Shown here: piece by piece, positions 7,592-15,020 of the stretch
Layout: each line of letters opens with the position of its first letter
Numbering within the stretch: the first letter of the stretch is position 1
Source: CAVHIG01 sp963636105
GTDB taxonomy: Bacteria; Bacillota; Clostridia; Peptostreptococcales; Anaerovoracaceae
Reading direction: 5' to 3'
DNA length: 21,408 nucleotides
Assembly: GCA_963636105.1 (NCBI GenBank)
Contig: CAVHIG010000033.1
Span: 1 to 21,408 of the forward strand
Notes under the pieces: model-generated
Told to the model about the DNA's origin: nothing
Database searches by the model: none
The model's input: only the letters and a program-made list of their open reading frames with translations
Translations under genes and position numbers: made by a program

Positions 7592-8207
7592 ACTTCATAA
7601 CCGCCCCTTCTGCCAGGTTTGCTACGTCTTCGCAAGAATCCAAGCAGTCCTCAAGCTTTTCCAAAATATGCTTCCACTTTATAAGTTCGATAGGATCCTT
7701 TTCCTCAGCGAAAAGAGTCTTAAGAGCATTACGATAAAGGACATCTCCTTCGTTTTCGATATTGTTTACCTCGATGATTTGCTCCATTACGATTTTGCTT
7801 GTTTTGAGCTTGTCCAAATGCTCAAACATTACAGCAAGCTCCTTTATGGATCTCACTATCAATTTGGTCATTTCAAGAGCTTCAGGTCTAAGCGTTTTTA
7901 TATCGAATACCGAAAATCTGTTTGCAACCTCTTCAAGGCAGTCTACAATGTCATCCATACCTCTTGAAAGATTGTAGATATCCTCTCTGTCAAAAGGTGT
8001 GACAAATGATTCGTTTAGCTTTCTGAGCATTTTATGAGTCTGCACATCGCAGGCTGTTTCGATATCCTTTACTCTTGCTACTTTTGTCTCTACGTCCTCA
8101 TAGTTTTCTACAAGGTCATAAAAAACCTCACTTGCCTCCGTCACTTTTGCCGAAGCTTCCTTAAAAAGGTCGAAAAATACACTTTCGGACTTTTTTGAAC
8201 CTATCAT
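7584..8207 (-). CDS. DUF47 (PhoU-like) phosphate transport accessory protein
   Basis: A 207-residue, all-helical, highly charged protein with the DUF47/YkaA pattern: FFDLFKEASAKV at the start, IYNLSRGMDDIVDCLEEVANRF in the middle and KWKHILEKLEDCLDSCEDVANLAEG near the end. Members are PhoU relatives almost always next to PiT transporters and are thought to control them; acidic clusters in the helices may bind metal. The start is ATG 8207 after GGAG. It lies 37 bases after dut with no clear promoter between, so it may also be read from the dut transcript. Confidence 0.92.
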   Translation of the reverse strand: MIGSKKSESVFFDLFKEASAKVTEASEVFYDLVENYEDVETKVARVKDIETACDVQTHKMLRKLNESFVTPFDREDIYNLSRGMDDIVDCLEEVANRFSVFDIKTLRPEALEMTKLIVRSIKELAVMFEHLDKLKTSKIVMEQIIEVNNIENEGDVLYRNALKTLFAEEKDPIELIKWKHILEKLEDCLDSCEDVANLAEGAVMKYA

Positions 8208-8244
8208 CTTGCTATACTCCTTTTCTTTTTAAATGATACCGTTG

Positions 8245-8679
8245 TTATTTTCCGGTATGTCCAAAACCACCGCTGCCGCGCTTCGTATCCGAAAGCAGCG
8301 CAGCCTCAGACCAGCTTATTCTCTCGTATTTGGAAATCACCATCTGCGCGATTCTGTCGCCATTATTTATTTCGAAGGGTCTGTCACCCCAATTTACAAG
8401 GATTACCTTTATCTCGCCCCTATAATCGGAATCTATTGTGCCTACGCCGTTTACAAGGCCTATGCCATGCTTTATCGCAAGACCGCTTCTGCCCCTTATC
8501 TGTGCTTCGTATCCTAGGGGAAGCTCTATAAAAATCCCTGTAGGTACAAGAGCCCTTTCTCCCGGCAGAAGGCTCATGCCAGTGCCGTCTTCGAAATATG
8601 CTCTTATATCCATTCCTGCAGAACCGTCTGTCTCATAAGACGGAAGCTGCCCGCTTTTGCTTATAATCTTTACTTCCAT
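8245..8679 (-). CDS. dut: dUTP diphosphatase (dUTPase)
   Basis: Hydrolyses dUTP to dUMP and pyrophosphate, keeping uracil out of DNA and feeding thymidylate synthesis. The 144-residue protein shows the trimeric dUTPase motifs in order: DGSAGMDIRA (1), RSGLAIKHG (2), GVGTIDSDYRGEIKV (3, with the uracil-contacting region and catalytic Asp), DRIAQMV (4) and RGSGGFGHTG (5, the flexible P-loop-like tail). Length is normal. ATG 8679 lies inside the last codons of the M16 protease gene (10-bp overlap), implying coupled translation. Confidence 0.96.
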   Translation of the reverse strand: MEVKIISKSGQLPSYETDGSAGMDIRAYFEDGTGMSLLPGERALVPTGIFIELPLGYEAQIRGRSGLAIKHGIGLVNGVGTIDSDYRGEIKVILVNWGDRPFEINNGDRIAQMVISKYERISWSEAALLSDTKRGSGGFGHTGK

Positions 8680-9920
8680 ATCATCGATTTCAAATTTATC
8701 TTTTTATTTGTAACTGCGGCTCCGCAGTAATTTCTTACATCACACAGGTTTTGAGCCATATCCTGTATATCGGAAAGAGTCACCGCGTCTATGCCCGAAA
8801 GCACCTCCTCCGGTGTATATACCTTGTTTAGAAGTACCGCGTTTTTACCTATCTGAAACATTCTGCCGGCTACATTTTCCTGACCGAATATATAGCTGCT
8901 CTTCAGCTGCTCCTTTGCCGTCGCAAGCTCCTCAGCGCTCACACCCTTCTCTTCCAAGGCTTTCAGCTCTTCCTTTATACCATCTATCGCCTCGCCTATC
9001 GTCTCGTGACTTGTACCTGCATAGATGTTGAAATACCCGGCATCGCTAAAGGAGCTATACATAGAGTATACAGAATATGCGAGACCCTTTTCCTCACGTA
9101 TATTTTGGAAAAGTCTCGAACTCATGCTTCCGCCGAAAATGTTGCTCAAAAGCGCCAGCGCATAATATCTGTCATCTTCAAGAGCAAGTCCGCGCGTGCC
9201 CAAGCATATATGAGCCTGCTCTATGTCCTTTACCTTCACTCTGTAAGAAGGCTTATAGGGTAGCTCGCCCGCTTCCGCGCAAGGCTTTGTCTTTTCGAGC
9301 GAAGAAAGCCTTCCCTCCAAAACCTCACAAATATGCTCCTCATCAAACCTTCCTGAAATTGCAATCACTATGCTGTCCAAGGTATATTGCTTTTTTATAT
9401 AATCGAAAATTGTGTCCCTTGATATGCCTCTAAGCGAGGTAGGCGTACCTATTATTGAGCGCCCGAGCGGCAGACCCTTAAAAATCTGCTCGCAGATCAT
9501 ATCATGCACCATATCCTCAGGAGAATCCTCTATCATCTTCATCTCCTCGCAGATAACCTTCTTCTCCTTAGAAAGCTCTTTTTTGTCAAATGTGGAATTT
9601 AAAAACATATCGAGCAAAATTTCCAAGGCTCTATCCACATTCGCCGCCAGCGTCTTTATATAATAGCAGGTAGCTTCCTTACCGGTAAAAGCATTCATCT
9701 GACCACCGATCTTATCCACATCCTCTGCAATCTGCTTTGCAGACCTTTTCTCAGTGCCCTTAAACATCATATGCTCTATCAAATGAGAAATTCCCTCGAT
9801 TTTCTTTATCTCATTTACCGAGCCGGTCCTTGTCAAAATGCCGATTGCAGCCGATTGCACATAAGGAATCTCTTCCATCGCCACTCTTATTCCGCAATTT
9901 AATTTTCGAATTTTTACCAT
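8670..9920 (-). CDS. M16-family zinc metalloprotease (YmxG/processing-peptidase-like)
   Basis: A 416-residue pitrilysin-family protein. The inverted zinc motif HxxEH is intact (H46-L-I-E49-H50) and the distal glutamate lies in ICEEMKMIEDSPEDM about 75 residues later. A second half of the usual fold follows, including the RLFQNIREEKGLAYSVYS motif. It is therefore probably catalytically active, not one of the inactive partner subunits. There is no signal peptide, so it is predicted cytoplasmic. The ATG at 9920 directly abuts the stop of the upstream SLH gene (TAA-ATG), and its own end overlaps dut. The pairing with dut is common in clostridia; the substrate is unknown. Confidence 0.93.
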   Translation of the reverse strand: MVKIRKLNCGIRVAMEEIPYVQSAAIGILTRTGSVNEIKKIEGISHLIEHMMFKGTEKRSAKQIAEDVDKIGGQMNAFTGKEATCYYIKTLAANVDRALEILLDMFLNSTFDKKELSKEKKVICEEMKMIEDSPEDMVHDMICEQIFKGLPLGRSIIGTPTSLRGISRDTIFDYIKKQYTLDSIVIAISGRFDEEHICEVLEGRLSSLEKTKPCAEAGELPYKPSYRVKVKDIEQAHICLGTRGLALEDDRYYALALLSNIFGGSMSSRLFQNIREEKGLAYSVYSMYSSFSDAGYFNIYAGTSHETIGEAIDGIKEELKALEEKGVSAEELATAKEQLKSSYIFGQENVAGRMFQIGKNAVLLNKVYTPEEVLSGIDAVTLSDIQDMAQNLCDVRNYCGAAVTNKKINLKSMIWK

Positions 9921-12398
9921 TTACTGTATCCCATCCTTGATATTTGAAAAAATATATATTACCTTTGCCGCCTGAGCCCTCGTAGCCGTACTCTGTGGAG
10001 AAAAGCTGCCGTCAGACATACCATTCATAATCCCGCCGCCGACTACAGTGCGCACATAATCAGTAGACCAGCTCGAAATAGCCTCGCTGTCCGTAAATTG
10101 TGCCTCACTCGCAGTTTGAGGAATCGCGAGTCCCAGATAATTTGCGAAATTGCAAAGCATCACAGCCATCTGCTCACGCGTGATTTTGCTGTCAGGCGCA
10201 AAGCTTTCCTCGCTCACACCGTTTACGATGCCATTTTCAAAGCCCCAATTTACATATCCATAGTACCAGTCGCTCTCTCCCACGTCAGAAAATCCTGCCG
10301 GTTTTGCAGCCGCAACATCAATATTATACAAGGATTTTGCCAACATTGCAAGAAATTGTGCTCGAGTAAGAGTGCCTTCAGGTTCAAAAAGATTATTTCC
10401 CATTCCGTCCACAATGCCGCGTCCCGCAAGAGAGCCTATGTAGGTCCTTGCCCAATGGTCCTTTGTATCGTCAAAATCCACGATTGTGGCGCCTATAGTC
10501 ACCGGTATGCTCACCTTTTTGTCCTTGTATGAGACATATATATTTCCGCTGAGGTTTGTATATGCAGTGGAAACGGCGGTGAATTTTCCATTTGCGTCGA
10601 TTGTGCCTATGTTTTCGTCGCAGCTCCAGGCGAAGAGATTATCGTTTGAAGCCACTTTTATTGTGCCATATTTTGCCGTGATATTTATATCGGTGCTTTG
10701 ACCAGCCTCAAGCGTAAGCTTTGAGACAGAAGGATTTATGGTAAAATCATCCACGATCTTGACCTGCGTGCTGCCGCTCACATTTCCGGCACGCGCGGTA
10801 ATCTCCGCCGTTCCCGCGGTATCACCCGCCGTAAAGAGTCCGCTTGCGCTTATGCTGCCAAGTGTAGCGTCATAGCTTATATTTGAAGGCACGCTGGCCT
10901 TTTCATAGAGGCTGTTTGAAGCATAGGTCGTAATCTGCGCTGTTGCTCCCGGCATTACAAGTGAAAGTGCCGGATAGAGATTAAGCTGTGCGGCCGAGGA
11001 CGAAGCAGTATCTGTATATGCCAGAATTATACAATTTGCAACCTTTCTCTGGCTGCCTCCCGAAGGCGAATTTTTCAAAACCGCCGATTTGTCGACTCCC
11101 GCCATTCTTGCATATATCGTGCTTGAGCCGCCGCCGTCAAGGTTGAAGGCATATGTGCAGCCGAGGTCAATCATGTGCTTTGCCGTGTCTATAAGGCCAA
11201 GACCCTTTGAAATACTGCTCTGGCGTCCGTCTACCACATACAGGACAAGGGAGCCGTCATCTTTTATTCCGAGTACTGTGCGCGGATTTGTATTTGTGCC
11301 GCTTGTCACAACTTTCCCGTCCTCTACGATAGAATAATACAGACCTACAGCTTCCTTTGCATTTTCAAGTCCGCAATTGTCCTGATCCTCGACAGATATG
11401 GAGAATTCGCTGCCTACCTTCAGAGCCGCGAGGCTAGACGCAAGCGGGGATGTCTCCGCTACTGACAGCACTATTTGCTGACTTCCTATTGCTGTATTGT
11501 GCGTGCTTGTATTTACTGATTTTACAATGCCCTTCGTGGTCTTATTCACCTGAAGCTGCATGCTGCCGTAGTCACTGCAATCTATGACTACCTCTACACG
11601 GTTTCCCTTTGTACCCGTGCTTGAGGCAAAGTGCCTGTTGTATATGCTAATCTCCTGCGAGCTTCCCTGTATTACATTGAAATATCCGGCGTTTGCAGAC
11701 CAAGGCTTTTCTTCGGTGATCTCATATGTGCGTGTCTGTACTTCCGGTTCTGTGCTGTCATCAAGCGCCTCTGCGGTTTCACTTGCCCCCGCGTCCTCGC
11801 CTGCCTCCGCAGTTTCCGCGGAAACTGCCTTATCTTCCTCAAGAGACTCGCTATCGTCTTCAGTCCCCGGCGGAGTGATTTCTTCAGTCACCGTAGTGGT
11901 ATAGCATGCCGTGCCCTCCATTTTGTAAGTAAGAGACGCGCTCTTCATGGAGGCTGCGCCATCCGCGTCAAAGGCGATCACTCTGTCTGCGGCATATCCC
12001 GATGTCACAAGATTGTATTCGTGAATCACGGGGTTTTTCGGTGTGCCGCTCGACATGTCATAAATATCTCCATTTATGGCAGCTACTACCTTATAACCCT
12101 GATTCTCTGCATAGCTTACCATGCTGCCCACTGTGGATTCGCTCTTTACCTCGCCTGTGAATACAAGAGGCGAAAGCGAGCTTTCGGATAGGTCTGCCGT
12201 CACAGTGTATGCGTGCTCAATGCCGTTGCTCGGATGACTGCCTATTATCTCGCTGTAGGTGACGCCGTCAAAGATCTCCTTTTCCGACTGGAAATATACA
12301 TTTCCGAAGCCATTTACATAGGTGAAGCCCGTGAAGAGGCTCATGACCATAATGATCACAAGTCCGAGTGCAAGTGATTTTTTAATTTTTTCTCTCAT
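9921..12398 (-). CDS. Secreted SLH-anchored phosphodiester glycosidase-like (NAGPA/DUF2233) protein
   Basis: I start at ATG 12398 (825 aa). The encoded MREKIKKSLALGLVIIMVMS is a clear signal peptide, and the open frame upstream is untranslated leader. The N-terminal half is a NAGPA-type domain; its hallmarks RTVLGIKDDGSLVLYVVDGR and NLDGGGSSTIYAR lie near residues 375-425. Relatives cleave sugar phosphodiesters (human NAGPA) or act on wall sugars. Ig-like segments span about 470-630. Three SLH repeats follow (about 640-693, 702-756, 766-822), which bind secondary wall polymers and hold the protein at the cell surface. An acidic Ala/Glu/Thr-rich insert (about 173-224) interrupts the catalytic region and contains a 20-bp palindrome. 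Substrate unknown. Its stop abuts the protease gene. Confidence 0.9.
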   Translation of the reverse strand: MREKIKKSLALGLVIIMVMSLFTGFTYVNGFGNVYFQSEKEIFDGVTYSEIIGSHPSNGIEHAYTVTADLSESSLSPLVFTGEVKSESTVGSMVSYAENQGYKVVAAINGDIYDMSSGTPKNPVIHEYNLVTSGYAADRVIAFDADGAASMKSASLTYKMEGTACYTTTVTEEITPPGTEDDSESLEEDKAVSAETAEAGEDAGASETAEALDDSTEPEVQTRTYEITEEKPWSANAGYFNVIQGSSQEISIYNRHFASSTGTKGNRVEVVIDCSDYGSMQLQVNKTTKGIVKSVNTSTHNTAIGSQQIVLSVAETSPLASSLAALKVGSEFSISVEDQDNCGLENAKEAVGLYYSIVEDGKVVTSGTNTNPRTVLGIKDDGSLVLYVVDGRQSSISKGLGLIDTAKHMIDLGCTYAFNLDGGGSSTIYARMAGVDKSAVLKNSPSGGSQRKVANCIILAYTDTASSSAAQLNLYPALSLVMPGATAQITTYASNSLYEKASVPSNISYDATLGSISASGLFTAGDTAGTAEITARAGNVSGSTQVKIVDDFTINPSVSKLTLEAGQSTDINITAKYGTIKVASNDNLFAWSCDENIGTIDANGKFTAVSTAYTNLSGNIYVSYKDKKVSIPVTIGATIVDFDDTKDHWARTYIGSLAGRGIVDGMGNNLFEPEGTLTRAQFLAMLAKSLYNIDVAAAKPAGFSDVGESDWYYGYVNWGFENGIVNGVSEESFAPDSKITREQMAVMLCNFANYLGLAIPQTASEAQFTDSEAISSWSTDYVRTVVGGGIMNGMSDGSFSPQSTATRAQAAKVIYIFSNIKDGIQ
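11809..11828. repeat. Palindromic repeat copy C, perfect 20-bp palindrome in the SLH gene
   Basis: GCAGTTTCCGCGGAAACTGC reads the same on both strands. It is the two 11-mer arms placed tail to tail, sharing two bases. On the coding strand it gives AVSAETA, within the acidic insert. A degenerate echo coding SETAEA lies about 40 bases further along the gene. Confidence 0.7.
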
Positions 12399-12475
12399 TT
12401 TTCCCAATAATTGTGCAATAACTAAGGTTGTGAAATATTGCGCTACTCCTTTCGCTAAAATTTGCGATAAACCGC

Positions 12476-12540
12476 AAAAAAAATACAATGCTCGATACGA
12501 AAATCTCATCTGCCGAAAATTCTCGTACCGATACATTGTA
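12476..12540 (-). terminator. Intrinsic terminator downstream of the CobW operon
   Basis: On the minus strand TACAATG (12540-12534) pairs with CATTGTA (12490-12484) and is followed at once by eight T (12483-12476). Between them CGGTACGAGAAT and ATTTTCGTATCG form a further 12-bp stem, allowing G-U pairs. Transcripts arriving from the upstream gene would fold the full hairpin. A transcript starting from the overlapping promoter lacks the outer 5' arm and should escape. Confidence 0.6.
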
Positions 12541-12563
12541 ACACAAAATGAAAGCTTTTTACA
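12535..12563 (-). promoter_or_regulatory. Promoter of the SLH/M16/dut operon
   Basis: TACAAT (12540-12535) with an upstream TGT (extended -10), a 17-bp spacer and a weak -35 TGTAAA (12563-12558). The -10 is part of the terminator's 5' arm, so termination and initiation share DNA. Confidence 0.5.
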
Positions 12564-12708
12564 GCCCCGGGCTTAAAAAGCAAATCTTAAATTTGAGTAA
12601 AACCGCTCTTGGCAAAAATGTAAAAATGCTTCTTGTCAAAATGAAACAAATCGCTGCGCATCATAAGAGTTTCGAGCACATTGATATCCACCTTTTCGTT
12701 TGTCCATC

Positions 12709-12779
12709 GCGGAAACTGCGAAAGCGCCCCGGCTCATCCGGGTTTTCCCGCATCGGCGGAGAAGCTGCGCCGTTTCCGC
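12709..12779. repeat. Palindromic repeat copy D, intergenic
   Basis: A 71-bp element with ends GCGGAAACTGC (12709-12719) and GCCGTTTCCGC (12769-12779). An inner hairpin is formed by CCCGG and CCGGG. It is the clearest free-standing copy, lying just after the second CobW gene. Its G+C-rich sequence stands out from the A/T-rich gap, suggesting an inserted small palindromic element (REP or MITE-like). Confidence 0.7.
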
Positions 12780-12793
12780 AAGGAAATAAGCGA

Positions 12794-13747
12794 TCAATAG
12801 AAAGTCGCGACTTCGTTTTCGATAGGAGGGATTTGGGTGACGCTTATGACGTGATATACCGGGCCTTTGCTCTTGTACATGGCGTTGTACTCATTTCTTA
12901 TGGTCGCGGTCATATCTACCCAGCCGCCGTGCTTTAGCTTCTGCGCATCCTTATACTTTGCCACAAGGCCGCCAAATTGCACATCCTCCGCACAGCAAGC
13001 CATTATGTGACGCCCCAGCACAAATTCTCCGTCTTTGAGTCCGCCGCCAAGCAGACTGCGCCCCCTTACATGTATAGTTTTGTCGTAATATTTGGACTCA
13101 TTCTCCGTCATATCCGCATACCAAATGGCATAATCCTTATCCTCGATTTCAATAATCGGCGCGTTTATGTCGAAGGGCAGCGGATCCTCGATATTGTCAA
13201 GCTCCACATCATTTGGCCCGTATTCGTAGATTATATTATTCCTGCGATTTACAGTCCGTACCAGCTTATGATATGACATCTTATCCATCACGTGTGTAAA
13301 GTGGTTGAATATCACGGATTCGGCAGTTTGCAGCTTATCAAATACCAGATTTCTCATATTCGCATTGAAGGTGAGTATGGTACGCGCGTCCATAAAACAC
13401 ATTTCCTGGTAAATTATCCAGTTTGGCGGCATAGCCTCAAAGAGCTTATTCATCGCCCACATGCCGTTATATTCTACGACAACCTTTGCAAACTCTTCCT
13501 TTCTCTCAAGCTTTGCAAGATAGCTCTCGTTCAAATCCGCCTCGTCCTCAAGTGTCACAAGGACGCAATTTTTTGTAGGAAATCTTGAGAGATCATATTC
13601 CACCTCGCCCTCCTCGCAAAGCAAAATCAAGGTCTTTTGTCCGTCATTAAACCTCGGATCCTCGAGAGTCTCCTGTATAAACGTCGTCTTTCCGGCGTCC
13701 AAAAATCCGGTGAAGAGATATACCGGTATTTCTCTTGTCAGTGCCAT
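12794..13747 (-). CDS. CobW-like GTPase without CxCC, with YcgQ/TIGR03943-like C-terminal domain
   Basis: A 317-residue protein. The N-terminal half is a CobW/COG0523-type P-loop domain with Walker A GFLDAGKTT (14-22). It lacks the CxCC metal motif of that group: the matching place reads LLCEEGEVEYD. The usual NKxD-type base-recognition motif is also not recognisable (IFNHFTHVMDK). The C-terminal part, from about residue 195, has GRHIMACCAEDVQFGGLV and HGGWVDMTATI, which resemble the soluble domain of YcgQ/TIGR03943 proteins. Those proteins occur with a permease and the CobW protein YciC in Bacillus zinc-limitation operons. The start is ATG 13747, six bases after AAGGAG, 38 bases behind the CxCC GTPase gene. 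A role in metal allocation is likely; the metal is not known. Confidence 0.82.
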   Translation of the reverse strand: MALTREIPVYLFTGFLDAGKTTFIQETLEDPRFNDGQKTLILLCEEGEVEYDLSRFPTKNCVLVTLEDEADLNESYLAKLERKEEFAKVVVEYNGMWAMNKLFEAMPPNWIIYQEMCFMDARTILTFNANMRNLVFDKLQTAESVIFNHFTHVMDKMSYHKLVRTVNRRNNIIYEYGPNDVELDNIEDPLPFDINAPIIEIEDKDYAIWYADMTENESKYYDKTIHVRGRSLLGGGLKDGEFVLGRHIMACCAEDVQFGGLVAKYKDAQKLKHGGWVDMTATIRNEYNAMYKSKGPVYHVISVTQIPPIENEVATFY

Positions 13748-13785
13748 TTCGGTCTCCTTTTATGTAAAATGCAGTGCTAACGATA

Positions 13786-14931
13786 TTATGCCTCAAAAAG
13801 CTCTCTTATCTTATCCTCTGCAAGCTCTGCGCCTATTACGCAGAATCTTCCTGTAATCTCCGCGCTGCCCGTCCTGATATCAGGCTCTCCCGGTACGTAG
13901 TCAAAGTGAATCCATGATCCGTCTTCTGCCTCTACTATGCCCTTTGCTCTCAAAACATAGCCGTAGGTATGCTCATCCTCAAGCTCCTCCAGGATGTGCT
14001 CGATTTTGTCCATCGTATATTTCTTAGGTGTCTCTATTCCTATGCTGTCAAATACCTCATCCGCGTGGTGATGTCCCTCATGTCCGTGGTCATGACCGCA
14101 GCAGCAATGTCCCTCGTGATCGTGGTGGTGCTCGTGCTCTTCTCCGTGCTCATGGTGGTGGTGCCCGCAGCACTCATGCTCTTCCTCGTGCTCATGGTGG
14201 TGGTGCCCGCAGCACTCATGCTCTTCGTCATGCTCATGCTCGTGATGGTGGCAATGTCCATGTTCTTCCCCGTGGTGATGATGCTCTTCGTGGTGATGGT
14301 GCTCTTCCTCCAAATGATGCAAAGCCTCCTCGATAGTATCCTTCTTTTCCATAGCAGCCAAAATCTGCTTTCCGTCAAGCGCATCCCAATCTGTCGTAAT
14401 AAGGGTCGCATGCGGATTATGCTCCTTTACCATAGCAACAGCCTGCGAAAGCTTCTCCTCAGAAAGTCCCTTTGTATGGCTGAAAATGATGGAAGAAGCA
14501 TGCTCTATTTGGTTATTGAAGAACTCACCGAAGTTCTTCATATATATTCTTACTTTCTTTGCATCTACAATAGTTGTAAATCCGTTCAGGGCAATGTCGG
14601 GCAGATCCAGATTCTCCACCGCCTGTATAATATCGCTGAGCTTGCCCACTCCGGACGGCTCTATCAATATACGGTCAGGCTTAAATTCCTCGACTACCTT
14701 TTCGAGAGCCTTGCTGAAATCTCCTACAAGACTGCAGCAAATGCAGCCGGAATTCATCTCATTTATCTCAATGCCCGAATCCTTCAAAAATCCGCCGTCT
14801 ATACCTATTTCTCCGAATTCGTTTTCTATCAGAACTACCTGCTCACCTTTATAGGCCTCTTTTACCAGCTTTTTGATAAGCGTCGTCTTGCCTGCTCCCA
14901 AGAATCCCGAAAAAATGTCTACCTTTATCAT
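13786..14931 (-). CDS. CobW/COG0523 GTPase with His-rich metal-binding region
   Basis: G3E-family GTPase, a probable metallochaperone or metal insertase. The 381-residue protein has Walker A SGFLGAGKTT (8-17), the ENEFGEIGIDG segment, the COG0523 metal motif C63-I-C65-C66, and IEPSGVG as the Walker B/switch region. Between about residues 205 and 290 is a striking run of His, Glu and Cys, with several CC pairs and two exact-looking 14-residue repeats. The CobW C-terminal domain follows. Such His-rich loops in COG0523 and UreG/HypB relatives bind zinc, nickel or cobalt. It starts at ATG 14931 after AGAGG and is the first gene of a two-gene operon. No upstream promoter is clear, but a perfect A/T palindrome lies 26 bases before the start. 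It may be a zinc-starvation protein. Confidence 0.92.
   Translation of the reverse strand: MIKVDIFSGFLGAGKTTLIKKLVKEAYKGEQVVLIENEFGEIGIDGGFLKDSGIEINEMNSGCICCSLVGDFSKALEKVVEEFKPDRILIEPSGVGKLSDIIQAVENLDLPDIALNGFTTIVDAKKVRIYMKNFGEFFNNQIEHASSIIFSHTKGLSEEKLSQAVAMVKEHNPHATLITTDWDALDGKQILAAMEKKDTIEEALHHLEEEHHHHEEHHHHGEEHGHCHHHEHEHDEEHECCGHHHHEHEEEHECCGHHHHEHGEEHEHHHDHEGHCCCGHDHGHEGHHHADEVFDSIGIETPKKYTMDKIEHILEELEDEHTYGYVLRAKGIVEAEDGSWIHFDYVPGEPDIRTGSAEITGRFCVIGAELAEDKIRELFEA
14145..14228. repeat. 42-bp tandem repeat coding for His/Cys-rich units
   Basis: Two adjacent copies, 14145-14186 and 14187-14228, are identical apart from the last two bases. Each gives 14 residues (the unit EEHECCGHHHHEHE, with a partial third unit beside it). 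The 42-bp period keeps the frame, so copy number can change without breaking the protein. Confidence 0.85.
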
Positions 14932-14957
14932 TTTCCTTACCTCTTTTCTACATTATC

Positions 14958-14969
14958 TTTTATATAAAA
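14958..14969. promoter_or_regulatory. A/T palindrome before the CobW operon, possible operator
   Basis: TTTTATATAAAA is a perfect 12-bp palindrome in the 89-base gap between recG and the CobW operon, next to a GATAAT that could be a -10. It does not match the Bacillus Zur box well. A TTGACA also overlaps the recG stop, but no good -10 lies at the right distance. It may simply be an A/T-rich coincidence. Confidence 0.25.
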
Positions 14970-15020
14970 TATTAAAAAATTTATTTTCTATATTCTTTCA
15001 GATATTTGCTCCGTATTCTG

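Larger units (their letters stand above)
12399..12793. other. 395-base intergenic region: repeat, terminator and promoter
   Basis: No gene is supported here. From high to low coordinates it holds palindromic repeat copy D (12709-12779), A/T-rich sequence with no visible feature (12564-12708), the SLH gene promoter (12535-12563), a terminator hairpin overlapping that promoter (12476-12540), and a leader of roughly 130 bases before ATG 12398. Confidence 0.7.

Noticed and set aside
10565..10592. GGAAACGGC followed by TTTTCC in the SLH gene, a weak look-alike of the repeat
   Set aside because: It lacks the GCG start and matches only about 8 bases; not enough to call a copy.
12399..12536. Extended N-terminus of the SLH protein from 12536
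   Set aside because: It would begin within the terminator/promoter region and hide the signal peptide; ATG 12398 gives a proper secretion signal.
13969..14967. 332-codon plus-strand open frame opposite the His-rich CobW gene
   Set aside because: It arises because His codons read in reverse as Met and Val, leaving few stops; it has no ribosome binding site and the minus-strand protein is clearly real.
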